From Drosophila pseudoobscura (lineage: Eukaryota > Arthropoda > Insecta > Diptera > Drosophilidae): a DNA stretch of 64,000 nt. Both the position numbers and the translations under genes were made by a program. The notes beneath the pieces are model-generated. The model saw only the letters and a list, made by a program, of their open reading frames with translations, was not told the DNA's origin and made no database searches. Shown here piece by piece: positions 13,074 through 24,520 of this stretch (position 1 is its first letter; each line of letters begins with the position of its first letter). The stretch spans positions 13,401,001 to 13,465,000 of the forward strand of contig NC_046683.1 of the NCBI RefSeq assembly GCF_009870125.1. The letters are read 5' to 3'.

Positions 13074-14085
13074 TTACAACACTGATTGTTGCTCATTGGA
13101 AGGATCCATATCGCTCTGGCTGTGCTGCTGGCTCAGTTCCCGTGCTTGTTCCTGTTCCTGTTCCTGGCTCTCAACGGCCGGCTGCACTCCCTCAATATCC
13201 TCCCATCGGCTCCTCCGTATGTCGTTCCTTGCAATCCTGCCATGCGGCATGTAGAAGCGGGAATGCCGCCACTGGATCTGCAACAGGTAGGAGTAGGCCA
13301 CCAGCCCAGAATACAGACCGAGTACTGTGAGAAAAGTGCATTAGCAAGACTGAAAAATATGTCAACAGATTGTGTGGACGCTACGTAAAAGAAAAGAAAG
13401 GATAACGATTTCGTAATAGCAATAATAACAGGATTTCAGGCCGTGCTGCAGGATGAACAGGGGGCACAGCAGGAGATGCACGACGTTCGTGAAGAGGTAG
13501 ATCCTAACGAGACACTGCCATTCCTGCGAAAGAGACCAGGACTGCCATCAAGGACCCTTTGTATGGCCAGAAAGCATACCAAAAAGGTGCCAACCATCAG
13601 CATGGCCGATCCGATGAGGTAAGCCATATATCCGATACGGCCTATATACAGCATCCAATTACCTGGAAAGAAGGAAGTGGTATCCATATCGCTATCCACA
13701 TAGAAGCCCCTTTCATTCAATTACTTTCACCGAGCACCAGGCATATCGCCGAGGAGCACAGCTCAAAGAACCCCATGAAACAGCAGCCCACCCGGAGATC
13801 CACACAGCAGAAGCATTTCTTGAGACGGCGGCGCAGTCTCTTCTTTCGGCGTTCGTAGGAGACATCCCTGAAGTCCGGGCGCACCCCCAGAGACGACTCC
13901 TCGTGGGAGACGTAGAAACCGCTCTGGTCCGAGGGCGCCTGAAGAGACTCATCCCCCTCGGAGTCAAGTTCAAAGTCACTGGAGGATTCCTGGGGAGTCG
14001 TCTGGGTCTGGACATCCGACACTTGCCGCTGGACCCGGCGAGGCTTAGGCGGGATTTGGGGTGTGGTCTCCCCGCTTTTGGGCAT
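13074..14085 (-). CDS. Four-exon gene for a predicted four-transmembrane protein of unknown function (260 aa)
   Basis: Exons join as 14085-13731, 13662-13580, 13523-13430 and 13324-13074; all phases agree and the total is 783 nt including stop. The introns are 68, 56 and 105 nt. The first and second use ordinary GT..CAG borders. The third donor (T|gttatt) is weak but keeps the frame. Residues 1-95 are hydrophilic, Ser/Asp/Glu-rich, then a basic run (KKRLRRRLKK) and a Cys cluster (CFCCVDLRVGCC). Four hydrophobic segments follow at about 99-119, 130-146, 153-172 and 178-197. The tail has a QEQEQEQ run. Cys-containing 'VDLR.GC' at the start of TM1 recalls insect four-TM families of the DUF4728 kind; this is memory, not a search. 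The ATG at 14085 opens the long first exon. An endomembrane or plasma membrane location is inferred. The exon structure is fairly sure; the function is unknown. Confidence 0.75.
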
Positions 14086-14441
14086 TATGTTTGAGGTCCT
14101 CGCATAAAGAAAGGTTTCCTTAGTTTAATCTTTTATTTCGAAATTTTGGTTTGGCTTTGGTTTTCCCAAAAATGTCATATACTTGTGCCTGCTTTCTGTA
14201 GATTGTCAAAAGCAAAATCAAAAATTTGGATCTGCACGAAAATCTATCAAAAAAGTAATCTTTCTTCTCCTGGAAACGCTTTTCTTTTTCAACTTCTTTT
14301 CATGGAAAATGCTCTCTGCTGCTGCTGTTGTCCTTTTTAGCTGGTTTTTCCCCAAAAATTCTTGTCACATTGGCAACATTTGGGGGCCCCCTCCCTCCTC
14401 TGCCCCAGTGGAAGATATAGTGCCAGTTTTTTGGTCACAAG

Positions 14442-14472
14442 CCCGTAACCCGTAACCCGTAACCCGTAACCC
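14442..14472 (+). repeat. CCCGTAA heptamer array
   Basis: Four perfect CCCGTAA units plus a partial one. The heptamer resembles a plant-type telomere repeat, but Drosophila telomeres are made of retrotransposons, so this is best seen as a minisatellite. Confidence 0.85.
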
Positions 14473-15949
14473 TAGCAATGGCCATGCCCCCTGTTCTGTT
14501 CCTTCCACAACTTCCGACATGCACTCAATGCTCTGGCTCTTGATGATGATGTTGCTCCAACTTCTGTGGACTGTGGACGGGCCTGGACTGCTGATGACCA
14601 CAGGACATACCCCCACACACCCGCACACTTGACAGGCACCACATGGAGGCACACTCTGCCTCCGTGCCACTGCAAGAACAGCTGCAGCTTCTGCAGTTTG
14701 CTCCCTAACTCTTTTCGGACCGTTCTCCGCCCTTTTTGCATCCATCTTGAAGCCTCCCGCTGCATTCCTCCTCCTACATTCTCCTGCCACCTACCTCCTC
14801 CGCCCTTCTGCAGCCCCTCTATCAACTCAAACAATGTGACCAAGTGCGTGGCAAAGTTCTTCCACATTTGGACAACTTTCATCGGACTCCTGGCACTCAG
14901 CCCCTCCCCTGCTCTCGATTCGGGCCTCATATGGTGTCCTGTCCAGCGTCCTGTGTGTCCAGGAGGAACAGCGGCGGCACTGCAGGAGAAAGCTGATCAA
15001 AATTATTTGAAGCTTTTGCAATTTTTGTAATTAAGCGAACAAAGCCAAACATTTGCTCAGGCATTTTCCCATCCATCCAGCAGGAGGCGGTGGCTGCAGC
15101 TGCAGCTGCAAGTGGCAGCTGAAAGTGCCAGTTTTATTGTGTGCCCCACTGTGTTACGCTCTCGTCCCTTCACAGTTGTTGCAAAGTTGCCGGACAACTG
15201 CAAAAACTGCAGCATGCAAATCGAAAAATAATTACAATTGCGCAAAGTTTTAAAACGAACAGAGAAGAGACAACTGGAGACCTCATCCCCACCCACGCCC
15301 TGCAAGGGGGAAGTGTCCCTGATTTCTTTCCGTTTCCGAAGGACAGATACACAGACAGAGACAAAGACCGTGCCACACACACAGAGGCATGCAGAGGAAG
15401 GGCAGACAGAGGCAGAAGGAAGTGTGCCCAGTGGTGGAGTTGTAGATGGAGTCCACATGTGTGAAAGAAGAACGATCTGTGGCAACAGGAGGCATCGAAG
15501 GAAATCAGGGGCTACAGCACGGAAATAGGAGGCGCTGTACGGACAATAGGAGGTAGAAGGGAGTAGAAACAAAGCAGAAGGCAAGTCGACAGAGTATCAG
15601 GTAAAGGCAGAGCTCCACTGAAAGAAACACGAGACTTTATTGGCTGTACAATATGTTATCGATCGATCAACATGGGTCTTTATAGCCAAACAGTTCTATC
15701 TAAATGACGTGCAGACCTCTGTTATGTCCAGCACTTGTACCACCTTCTACTGGTATTAAGAAAACCCGATGTCGAGCACAATTTTTTGTGGATACATTAA
15801 AGAAACTCTCTAGATAAATGCTCAAATGCATTATCCTTCAATCCAGTTCAGTTCAAAGCTATACTCTACAGATACAATAGTTCTTTGGTTGACTCTAAAA
15901 GCCAGCAAAACCTAGAAGTTCCAGGTCTGAAAACATTTCTCTGTCAGAG

Positions 15950-16040
15950 CTGTCAGAGAGCGGTAACAGTGCGCTGTTACCAGGCTGTTATCACCGCTGT
16001 TGCCGCTCTGTTACAGCTGTTGCCCTGAGCAGTGTCACTG
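15950..16040. repeat. GTAACAG/CTGTTAAC dispersed repeat, copy 3
   Basis: AGAGCGGTAACAGTGCGCTG runs into TTACC, forming an almost perfect inverted repeat at its left end. CAGGCTGTTATC, CGCTGTTGCC and TCTGTTACAGCTGTTGCC follow. It lacks the central AGTTAACAGAGAG part of copies 1 and 2. Confidence 0.7.
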
Positions 16041-16328
16041 TTATGGCCTCTGAATTCCCCTAGAAGCATATAGATGGAATATACCCAAGTTTTCTTAATG
16101 ATTAAAGTTCATTCTACTCGAAAATCGTATCGCAGTGTATGTAGCAGTTTTTTCTCAGTGTAGGGAGGAGAGTTTTTGCCCAGGATGTTTCCTTCAGTGC
16201 GTATATGCTTTGACAGTGCATTTTGGAAGAGGTGTTCGGTTGGGAGGAGGAATAGGTGGAGGAATTCTCCGAATTTCGCATTAGACACACATTCAAACTG
16301 TTAATGCGTTCGTCTCTCTTCAACCATT

Positions 16329-16358
16329 GTCTCTATCTCTCTCTCTCTCTCTCTCTCT
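16329..16358. repeat. (CT)n tract
   Basis: TCTCTATCT followed by about ten perfect CT units. Confidence 0.9.
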
Positions 16359-17024
16359 TTACCCTGGCAGAGGAAAACTTTGAAAACTCATTCAGTGTCA
16401 TGTAGATTTTTCGTATTTTTACTTGTGCCCCCTCCCCCTCCGCCTCCCCCTCCACCCACCCCCACGACAAAAAATAATTGTTGCCTAACTTTTTGCCCAA
16501 GCTCATAAAACTGTGCCCGTGCCTCCAAGCCTCGTGCTCCTGCTCCTTTCTGGACCCATTATTCGGGATCCTCTACTCCCGGGCCCCATTATCCGTGGCA
16601 CCCCCTCCCCCTGGCACCCTGCTGGCACCTCCTAGCCAGCCAGTCGGCAGTTATCCCAGTGTTGGTGGCATTTTAAAACTATTGTTCATTTCAAGCATCA
16701 AGAAACTTCTCAAATTGTTGCTGAAGCGCTGTCGAAACTTTTTAATTTTGACGCCCTGGCAGGTGGTGTGTAGCCCTGACCCACTGTCACTGCCATGCCA
16801 TGCCATGCCAGGCCAGGCCAGAGCTGCGCTACCTCCTTAAGAGATGAAATGGGGATTCACTTAGACGGAATCACTTCTGTAAGAAGGGCCTTAGGATTGT
16901 CCAAAAATTCCGTCCCTATTCCCAAATAATAATATGCGATCACCTTTTCTACCATCATTGGACGGACCGGATATGGAGAGACGAAAGTAATTGAAATCAT
17001 TTGGGATTCGGTGGAAAGCCACTT

Positions 17025-17150
17025 GAGTAACAGAGTCTGCAGAGTTAACAGAGAGTAACCGAGTCTGTAGAGTTAACAGAGAGTAACCGAGTCTCTAGAG
17101 TTACCAGAAAGTAACCGAGTCTGTAGACTTAACGGAGTGTGATCAGAGAG
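17025..17150. repeat. 28-bp tandem array related to the GTAACAG family
   Basis: About four units start at 17041, 17069, 17097 and 17125, each close to AGAGTTAACAGAGAGTAACC followed by GAGTCTGT. The period is exactly 28 bp. The unit contains the AGTTAACAGAGAG word of the dispersed repeat, so the array probably grew from one copy. Confidence 0.8.
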
Positions 17151-18762
17151 CCAAGCCTCACCTCATTCGGTGCCGGATTCTCTCTCAAGCCACAATTACT
17201 TATTGTTTCAATTTTTTTTAGAGTACCCTTGAGGTCCCTGGAATATCCGAATAATTTCTGTGGAAAAACAAGTAAGCACATGTCTGCCCATTGCCTTTTA
17301 ATCAATCGATTCCAAGTTAATGTCGCTTAATGTACGTATCGATGAGACACTGATACAATCTGAGCTCTAATCTCATTTGGCATGGCATTTCGTGCTTCAC
17401 GCACATTGCTCATACGCACCATTAGCATTAGGCAAAGAGGAAGGAACGAGCGCGAGAGCGAGCCATTACCACTGAGTCCCCCATTGAGACACTGGTGCGA
17501 CCCAGACCGGGCATCGCCTTTGATTCAATTAACTTTGTTTATCGCGCATAATGCATGGATTATCAATATCAATTGACATCAATTTCGGTAACGGGGGGGG
17601 TGGACCAAGGAATCTTAGCAGAGTCGTCTGCAGGGGAAAAATGTTTGGACAGCATTTTGTGCTGAGGCATTGAAAAGTTTTCCCCTGTTAATGCCCTTAC
17701 AAGAGGGTATTCGGAATCAAAGGTTCTCCCATCTTGCCTGGCATGTTCTTCCTTTCTGATTGAATTTGAAGGGTATCTGGAGCTTCGTTTATCGGCTTAT
17801 TATCCCACTTTATGCGGCTATTCGGTTGTGGCTGTGGCTGTGGCAGCGGCAATGGCATTTCAATTAAATCCTCCCCCATCTAATTGAATTGAATGGAAAT
17901 TGAATTGAACACTGAACCATAGCCCATGTGTATCTGTGTATCTGTGTGCCACTTAAAGCTGACCCTGTGACCCATTAAAGGCTCACTCTCCTCTCTCTGC
18001 CGCTCTCTCCAGCCAGGATCTTCTGCTGCTGCTGCTGCCACTTGTCCTTAGTTTTGTTGCAAGGCGGAAGGGCACAAAACCCAAGTTATTTTAATTTCAG
18101 CTTAAGACAAGGATGAAGTTGATTGGTGCTGACGGGGCCAAACAGACATAGAGAGAGAGAGAGAGAACTTTTTATATGGCTTTAATTGCCACACACACAC
18201 ACACCCACACACGCCCACACTCAGATAATTAAAAAGTTTTCTCACCGCGCTGTAAAGTGAAAAAATCTTTGCCATATTCCCCCATCTTTAATATCAGGAA
18301 GTGTTCCACTTAGGTTCATGGCTGGAAAAAAAGGCTGAGGGGGGCGGCACGGGTGGGTGGGATCAGGGTGAGGTATGGGGGGAAATAAGAGGTATGGAAA
18401 TCAGGATGAGGCAATGTCTTTACAGGGATTAACGTGGTGAAGTCGTCGTCGTCGTCGTTGTAGTCGTCTCCACCAACTTGCCACAATTTATGCATTATTA
18501 TTTGCCTCTCGCTGTGGCTGTTGTGGTTGCTGCTGCTGCTGAACATGTCATTCTTTGCACTAGCTTTCCCAGGGTGCCTTCAGGTATGCCAGACATCAGT
18601 GGCCCCCGGCAGACATTTACCCGAAGAATTAGGAATACTATTTGAGTGGCAACACAGCACTAGGCAACACCCGAAAGGAAGTTGCATTTCGTCACCAATT
18701 AGTATTGCATTATTATTGGATAGCACTGTACTCAACCACAAACCCTGAGCGGAATGCAGCAC

Positions 18763-18875
18763 AGTGCGTGCCTTTCGCATGTGGTGGCCCATGGGGCCCA
18801 ATTTATTCACGAATATCAAGTGCAAGGCGCAAACTTTGTCCCAAGACGTGACCATAATTGTGTGGTTGCCAAGCA
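18763..18875. repeat. Diverged duplication, left copy with 33-bp identical core
   Basis: Bases 18841-18873 (CCAAGACGTGACCATAATTG then TGTGGTTGCCAAG) are identical to 21030-21062. Weaker likeness extends upstream (GTGCGTGCCTTTCGCATGTG, then CACGAATATCAAGTG). Reading frames are not kept between the copies, so a coding origin is unlikely. Confidence 0.7.
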
Positions 18876-19061
18876 ATTTTCCCAATTTCGTGGCTGGCGG
18901 CTGCTGTCTGCTTAAGGGACGAAGAATATTGATGTGAGTTTCCACCTGTGGTTGCAGGCGCCTCCGGTGTGTGCAGGCACCTTCTACGGGTGAGGTTCTA
19001 ACTGCGGGTCCTTTAGTCTCTCTTCTGTTCAGATCGTCTTAAGAAGGCCTTAAGAGCGCAG

Positions 19062-19190
19062 TCAGAGAGCGGTAACAGTGGGAAGCGGTAACAGTGGGAA
19101 GCGGTAACAGTGGGAAGCGGTAACAGTGGGAAGCGGTAACAGGCTGTTAGGACGTGGCTGTTAACAGCGCTGTTGCTCTGTTAACCTCCC
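19062..19190. repeat. GTAACAG family copy with internal 16-bp tandem array
   Basis: Four perfect units of GGTAACAGTGGGAAGC fill 19071-19134 and a fifth is partial. The usual right part follows (CAGGCTGTTAGG, GTTAACAGCGCTGTTGCTCTG). Perfect identity of the units points to recent expansion. Confidence 0.85.
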
Positions 19191-19427
19191 CCGATTCGAA
19201 TGCATTCAAATGGCAATGAATTTGTACATTTTTCGACTCATCATTATTGATTATAGAAGTCACCAAAAAACCCTTTGGTTTGTGGCTACTCCAGGGTATC
19301 TCCCAGTCGAGGGACGTGCCGAAATGATCCCATTTCGTTATGGCCGAGCCGCCCACCTCCGCGAAAAAGGCTTCGGAATGAGAAAGAAGCAAAAGTCATT
19401 TGGCCAAGGTTCACATAATCAAGGCAT

Positions 19428-19886
19428 CTCTCTCTCTCTCTCTGTCGCTCACTTGGCATCTCCCTCCCCCCTTTGTCTCTATTTATGTCTATTCTTATCT
19501 CATTCCCAGCTTATTCTCTCGCTCTGATTTCGACACATCAGCGACGACGACGACCGCGTTGGCAGAACGTCGGCAGAATGTAATTTGCTTTATGGCTTTG
19601 TAACCGTTACTTTTCATGTACACCCACATACATATGTACATATGTCTATCTCTTACTCAATCTCATACCAGCTCTATCCCTCTCTCCCTCTCTCTCTCTC
19701 TAGCACTCTGTCAAGTGCGTTTTCGTTGCAAAACAAATTTATGCAGCACTTCGTCACGTCAGGGCTTATTATTGTTAAAGATTCTGCATTGCATTTCCTG
19801 GCATTTCCACAAAATAAGTTTTAATTAAAATTAAAATCAAAATCTGTCTACAACTCCAGCTGTCTCTCTCTCTCTCTCTCTGCAAA
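19428..19886. repeat. Three (CT)n tracts within 460 bp
   Basis: CT tracts lie at about 19428-19442, 19676-19702 and 19862-19882, separated by unique DNA. Confidence 0.8.
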
Positions 19887-20614
19887 ATGTTAACTAATTT
19901 GCATTGCATCTTAAGACAGTTTGCACCTTTGGCATTCTTAATGGGCATTACAACACCTTTCCAGGATGCCAACGATGCGTTTAAGGACTTGACTCCCCTA
20001 TTTCCTCTCCCACCCCATGCCTCTGTTTTGCTCGTTTGGATTGTGAAGTTTTTGGGGGCACGGGGGCTGAAACGTTTTATTGCCTTCATATTTTCCATGT
20101 CCTGGATTTCCTGGATGTCCCGGACTTCTGTCATAAATTGCACAAACCTTGCACAAATGAACCGTACACTAGAGCTAGGTCAGAGGAAGACACAGCACAG
20201 CTACAGGAAGCAGGGGGACAAGAGAGATGGAGATAGAGCCACAAAGAGGAGGAGAGATGCAAAGAGGGAGAGAGTGGTAGAGAGATAGGGCAGACTTTGG
20301 GGATACACACCGAGGCGCATACATAATTTGAATAACTCACAAAAATGCACATTTATCGCATAATTCTGTCGTACATCAGGACGGGCAAGGACACACACAC
20401 ACTCGCACGCAGGACCCTGCCACCCGCATCCCTGTACCATCTTTATCATAAGAGAGACAGGGATAGAGCGAGTAGGAGAAGAGCCACCCCTCAGCGATCG
20501 AGGCCAAACATTCGCTGCCGGATACTCTCTCAAGGCACACTCCTTATTTGTCAATTATTTTTAAAGTTCGAGCACTGTGGTGATGTGGAAGCTGTGGTTC
20601 CTTCAGACCATACA

Positions 20615-20715
20615 GATCCCTGTACGGTAACAGTGCGTGCGCTGTAACTGGATGCAGTAACAGGCTGTAACAGTAACAGCACTGTTAATCTGTTGCTGTC
20701 GAGTTGCTGCTTTGG
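20615..20715. repeat. GTAACAG family, copy 6
   Basis: CGGTAACAGTGCGTGCGCTG, TAACTGGATGCAGTAACAGG, CTGTAACAGTAACAGCACTG and TTAATCTGTTGCTG follow in the family order, ending GAGTTGCTG. The central part is shortened. Confidence 0.7.
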
Positions 20716-20904
20716 ACACAATCTCAAAAGACCTGTACTACGACATGAAAGAAGATTGAATCATCAGCATAACCACTTCAAAGGAATATGCTCAACCGCA
20801 ATTCATTTAATGGGAAAATAGATATTCTGCAGCGTCCATTCTCTTCATATCTTACTGCTAATTAGTGCCTGGCACATACGTCATGGCCGGGAATGCATTA
20901 AGTA

Positions 20905-21062
20905 GCCGCACAGTAGGTGCATTTGTTATGTGGTCACCCAGAAGGAGAATTATAATACGTACGCATCCATGAGTGTATTCATGTAATCGTGAATAGCAAG
21001 TGGTTGATGCCAGAAGCAGACCTTGGGCTCCAAGACGTGACCATAATTGTGTGGTTGCCAAG
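20905..21062. repeat. Diverged duplication, right copy with 33-bp identical core
   Basis: Second copy, 2.19 kb from the first and in the same orientation. The core 21030-21062 is unchanged, while the flanks (GTAGGTGCATTTGTTATGTG, CGTGAATAGCAAGTG) have small differences and gaps. Constraint on the core, rather than recent copying, would explain this. Confidence 0.7.
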
Positions 21063-22584
21063 AACTTTGCCATTTTCGGACCACGACAGGGTTGTCAGAA
21101 TCAGAATCAGATTCGGGACTCAGGATTCAGGATTCAGTGGGTGCATGGCATGTCCCGTCCATCATTTCGGTGGGTGTGCTCCTTCTGCTCTTGTATTCCT
21201 CCTTCAGCTTGAGGTTTCTCTCTGGACTCAATGGTTTGTACATGGCCTACAACACAACTCATGACAAAATCATTACAAGCATTTGGAATAGTTATCGTTC
21301 TATATATCCATCCCTACATGCACATACATATACTCGTATCCCGGGACCTCTTGCTGCTCTTTCGTGCTGGTGCTGGTGCTGCTTTTGCCGCTGCCTGCTT
21401 TTGCTCTAGGAAACGGCAAAAGCTGTAAAAAATTTGCATTTTTATAACAACTTAAGTCAGCAGACGACGACTTTACTTTTCCGAGCACTTGAACTGGTTT
21501 TTCCTTTCCTTTCCCGTCCCCGACCCCGTCCCCTTCTCCCATACAAAGTTTTGCATGCGTGTTGCTCTCCCACTCGACCTGACCCTACTTCGCCCCGCAT
21601 TCCTTCCCTGCATATCAGCATATCTAAACTATATAGTATATATACTCGCTCCCCTACATATACCATCATGTGTGTGTGTGTGTGTGTGCATTTATAATAG
21701 CAGTTATATTTATGAACTAGAAAAAAAAATAAAAAGAAAAAGGAAACGCTGTACCAAAAAGAGCCAGCAAAAATTGTGTCCATTTTGCAATTTGCCGCCG
21801 GCGCGGTGCACACCAGGCAAAGTGGTTGCAAGTGGGAGGAGCGGCAGGAGCCGGACAAGGTGGCGCTGGGATAAGTGGAGACATATGGAGCTTGGAGCAT
21901 GGAGATGCGACTTAAACGAGAGCTGGGCACCCTGCCCTCAATGGAAGTTCCTTTTGCAGGGATATCCCCAAGTACAAATTCTCTGATAAATCTGAGGAGT
22001 TCCATAATTGGGAAGCCCTTAAAGATACAAAGATAGTTCCAGGTTGAGGTATCCATATAGAATCTTGCAAAGAATCCCATAGAATGTTGGCACCACTTGC
22101 AATTTTTGCCAAGAAATCAGAAATTCTATATGAATTGGGATTAGAATTAAATTGCAATTCCCTAAACAAATGAACATCCAGTGGAATCAATTAAAAACGA
22201 GTCTTACGTTGAACGAATGCCAATCCGAAAGGAAAGGGCCAGAAATCGTTCTTTCATTTTCCAAAAGAGCTAGTCTCGTAGTACCATAGAGCGACCAGTA
22301 CTGCATAAGAAAAACCTTCACTTGGAAAATATGAAGTTGTAATACACGTAATGATGAGGATAATGTGGAACACGAGGAACATTTTATTCAGTTCAATGAC
22401 TTTCCAAAAAGGTTTGAGATGAGAGCTTAAAAAGAACAAATTAGGTTCAATAAACATAATTTAAATTAATTCATAATTCAGACACAAGACAGCCTCCTTC
22501 ATTTGCTAAAAAAGAAGGTACAAAAACTAGTTGTTAAAGTCCGAAAATCGATAGATTAATATATGCCTTTGCAAGTGCCGGCGG

Positions 22585-22700
22585 ACAGCTCTAACATCAA
22601 CTGTTATGTTAACATTGAGGCTACTCTACCAGCGGCCTGTTAGCACCAACAGTGTGCTGTTAATGCTTACCCCTGCTGTAAACTGTGCAGGTCGCTTTCT
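22585..22700. repeat. GTAACAG family, diverged copy, possibly reversed
   Basis: Contains AGCTCTAACATCAACTGTTA, CCTGTTAGCACCAACAGTG and CTGCTGTAAACTGTGCAGG. The opening AGCTCTAAC is the reverse complement of the usual ending GTTAGAGCT, so this copy may lie in the other orientation. Confidence 0.5.
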
Positions 22701-23210
22701 GCTTTTTATGTTCGCCTGGTAATAAAATATCGAAAAATATCGTTATGGTATCGTTTTGTGTTGCTATTTGTGCCTTTGATTGTGGCCTTAAAAGTGGGAT
22801 TTAACAAAAACGAAACGAGGGAATATTTCGAACATATTTCCTCTGTATCGTGCACATTGTCCAAGCGAGTCTAGCCGTCTTAAGCAATCTTTCAAATCAA
22901 TTAGCTATACGGCGCCTAAGCCAGCAACGGAAGAGGCGGCAATTGGCGTTTTCGAGAGAAAAGTTCTTCCGAGTATTTATGGACCCTTTCGCTCCCTAGA
23001 GAATCACCAACTGTATGAGCTGTACGGGAGCCAAGCGTAGAAAAGTTCAGCGGCTAAAAAGGGTGTAACCGGTTAATCGTTGGGCTATAAACATATCGGG
23101 CCAAAGAACAGAAAGAATACGAATATAAACTAAATTCCTTGTAATTCCCAAGCCACAGCAAAGCACTTCAATTCCATTTCCCCTAGGCAGCGGGCAAAAT
23201 GTTTCCAGAG

Positions 23211-23232
23211 ACAGAGAGAGAGAGAGAGAGAG
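23211..23232. repeat. (GA)n tract
   Basis: Ten to eleven GA units. Confidence 0.9.
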
Positions 23233-24408
23233 GTAGAGAATTCCACATAAAACCCCCTTGAAATATGCAACAGCCGTCGTCCTGTCCGCTGGACAGGATG
23301 GAAATAACTTGATGCGGACGCATGTAGACACTGCTAATGCGCATTGTATGCGATAAGTTCCCAGGACCCAGGTCCGTCTCCTTCCCCCCATGCCCTACTG
23401 CTCTAACGTCTATCCCGGACTCTTTCTCTGCCTGACCCCATGGACAACTTCCGACGTCTTCATCGTGGGACAGTGGTTGGGTTTCCAAGCCGAAATGTAA
23501 ATGCTCGGCCAAGCTGTAGTTTTGTTGTGGGGCGCAAGCCACTGTGCTGCTGTGCCACTGTGCCGTCTGCCAGTGTCGTCAACGATATGTGAAGTTTGCC
23601 TTCCGCTTGTCGCTGCACATGTTAGCCCTTGGCCCCGACTACCAGTTCCCAGTCTCCTTCCTGGTCTGCAGTCCGCTTGTCGCACGACCAACACAAATTA
23701 CCATCGTTGAGCAGAAGCACCACTAACAAGTAGCCAGAGAAGGAGGAGACGGAGAAGCAGAAGGAGAATGGAGCTGAAGCCGGTGCTGCTGGTGTATTGT
23801 CCGTTTTTGAGTGAGAGAGTGATGATGAAAAACGGGCTCTTGATGTTTGTCCCTGCAACGTTAAAGGGGCTGCTCCTCCTGCTGCTACTTCTCCGTCATT
23901 TGTTTAAATAATTCACCGAGACGAGACGAGACGCCGGGTTCTGGCTCTGCATATCGAGGTTTGTCCGGGGTTTCAGACGCTTTGCGCTCACATGCATACA
24001 TATGTAGGGAGCTCGCTCTTCATCTCTGTCGCTGGCAGGGATAGGTCAGGGCGTAGCGGGTCGGTAGTCGGTAAAGTGCGTTTTAGTATGCATGCTGCAA
24101 TTTCTATATGACCATGCCGCTGCAATTGCTTGCTTGCATGCATATTTTATCCCTACCTCTAGCCCTTTTCTTGCCTTGGCCTTTTTTCTTGGCTTATTCC
24201 AACTGCAATTTGGATCTGTTGCTGCAGCTGCTCGCATTTTTTATGGCTGTGCTGGCTGGGCGCAACATGTTGGTCATTTGCCGCATACGTAATCGTGCCA
24301 CAAATCTCTTGATGGCGCTGAAATTATGTCAATTTAGTGTGAGAGAGTACCAAACTCCAAGGGGCTGATTTTCAAATTTAAATTCAAATTTTAAATATCA
24401 TCAATAGA

Positions 24409-24520
24409 TCCGCAAGGCGCTGCCAGATCGATAGGAAAAGGTGTGTACTGACTAAATGGCAGCGCTGTTCAATAGCGATCGCTATATATCCGAAAAGCGT
24501 TGCCAGATCGATTGAAAAAG
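24409..24520. repeat. Two 32-bp direct repeats 80 bp apart
   Basis: TCCGCAAGGCGCTGCCAGATCGAT.. (24409-24440) and TCCGAAAAGCGTTGCCAGATCGAT.. (24489-24520) match at most positions. Between them lie GGCAGCGCTG and AGCGATCGCT, promoter-like words. Confidence 0.7.

Noticed and set aside
14442..14472. Interstitial telomere
   Set aside because: Only four units, and Drosophila telomeres are not made of short repeats.
19062..19150. CRISPR-like array
   Set aside because: Units are directly adjacent with no spacers, and the genome is eukaryotic.
21457..22080. 207-codon minus-strand frame
   Set aside because: Contains CA and poly-A translated tracts and shows no conserved motif.
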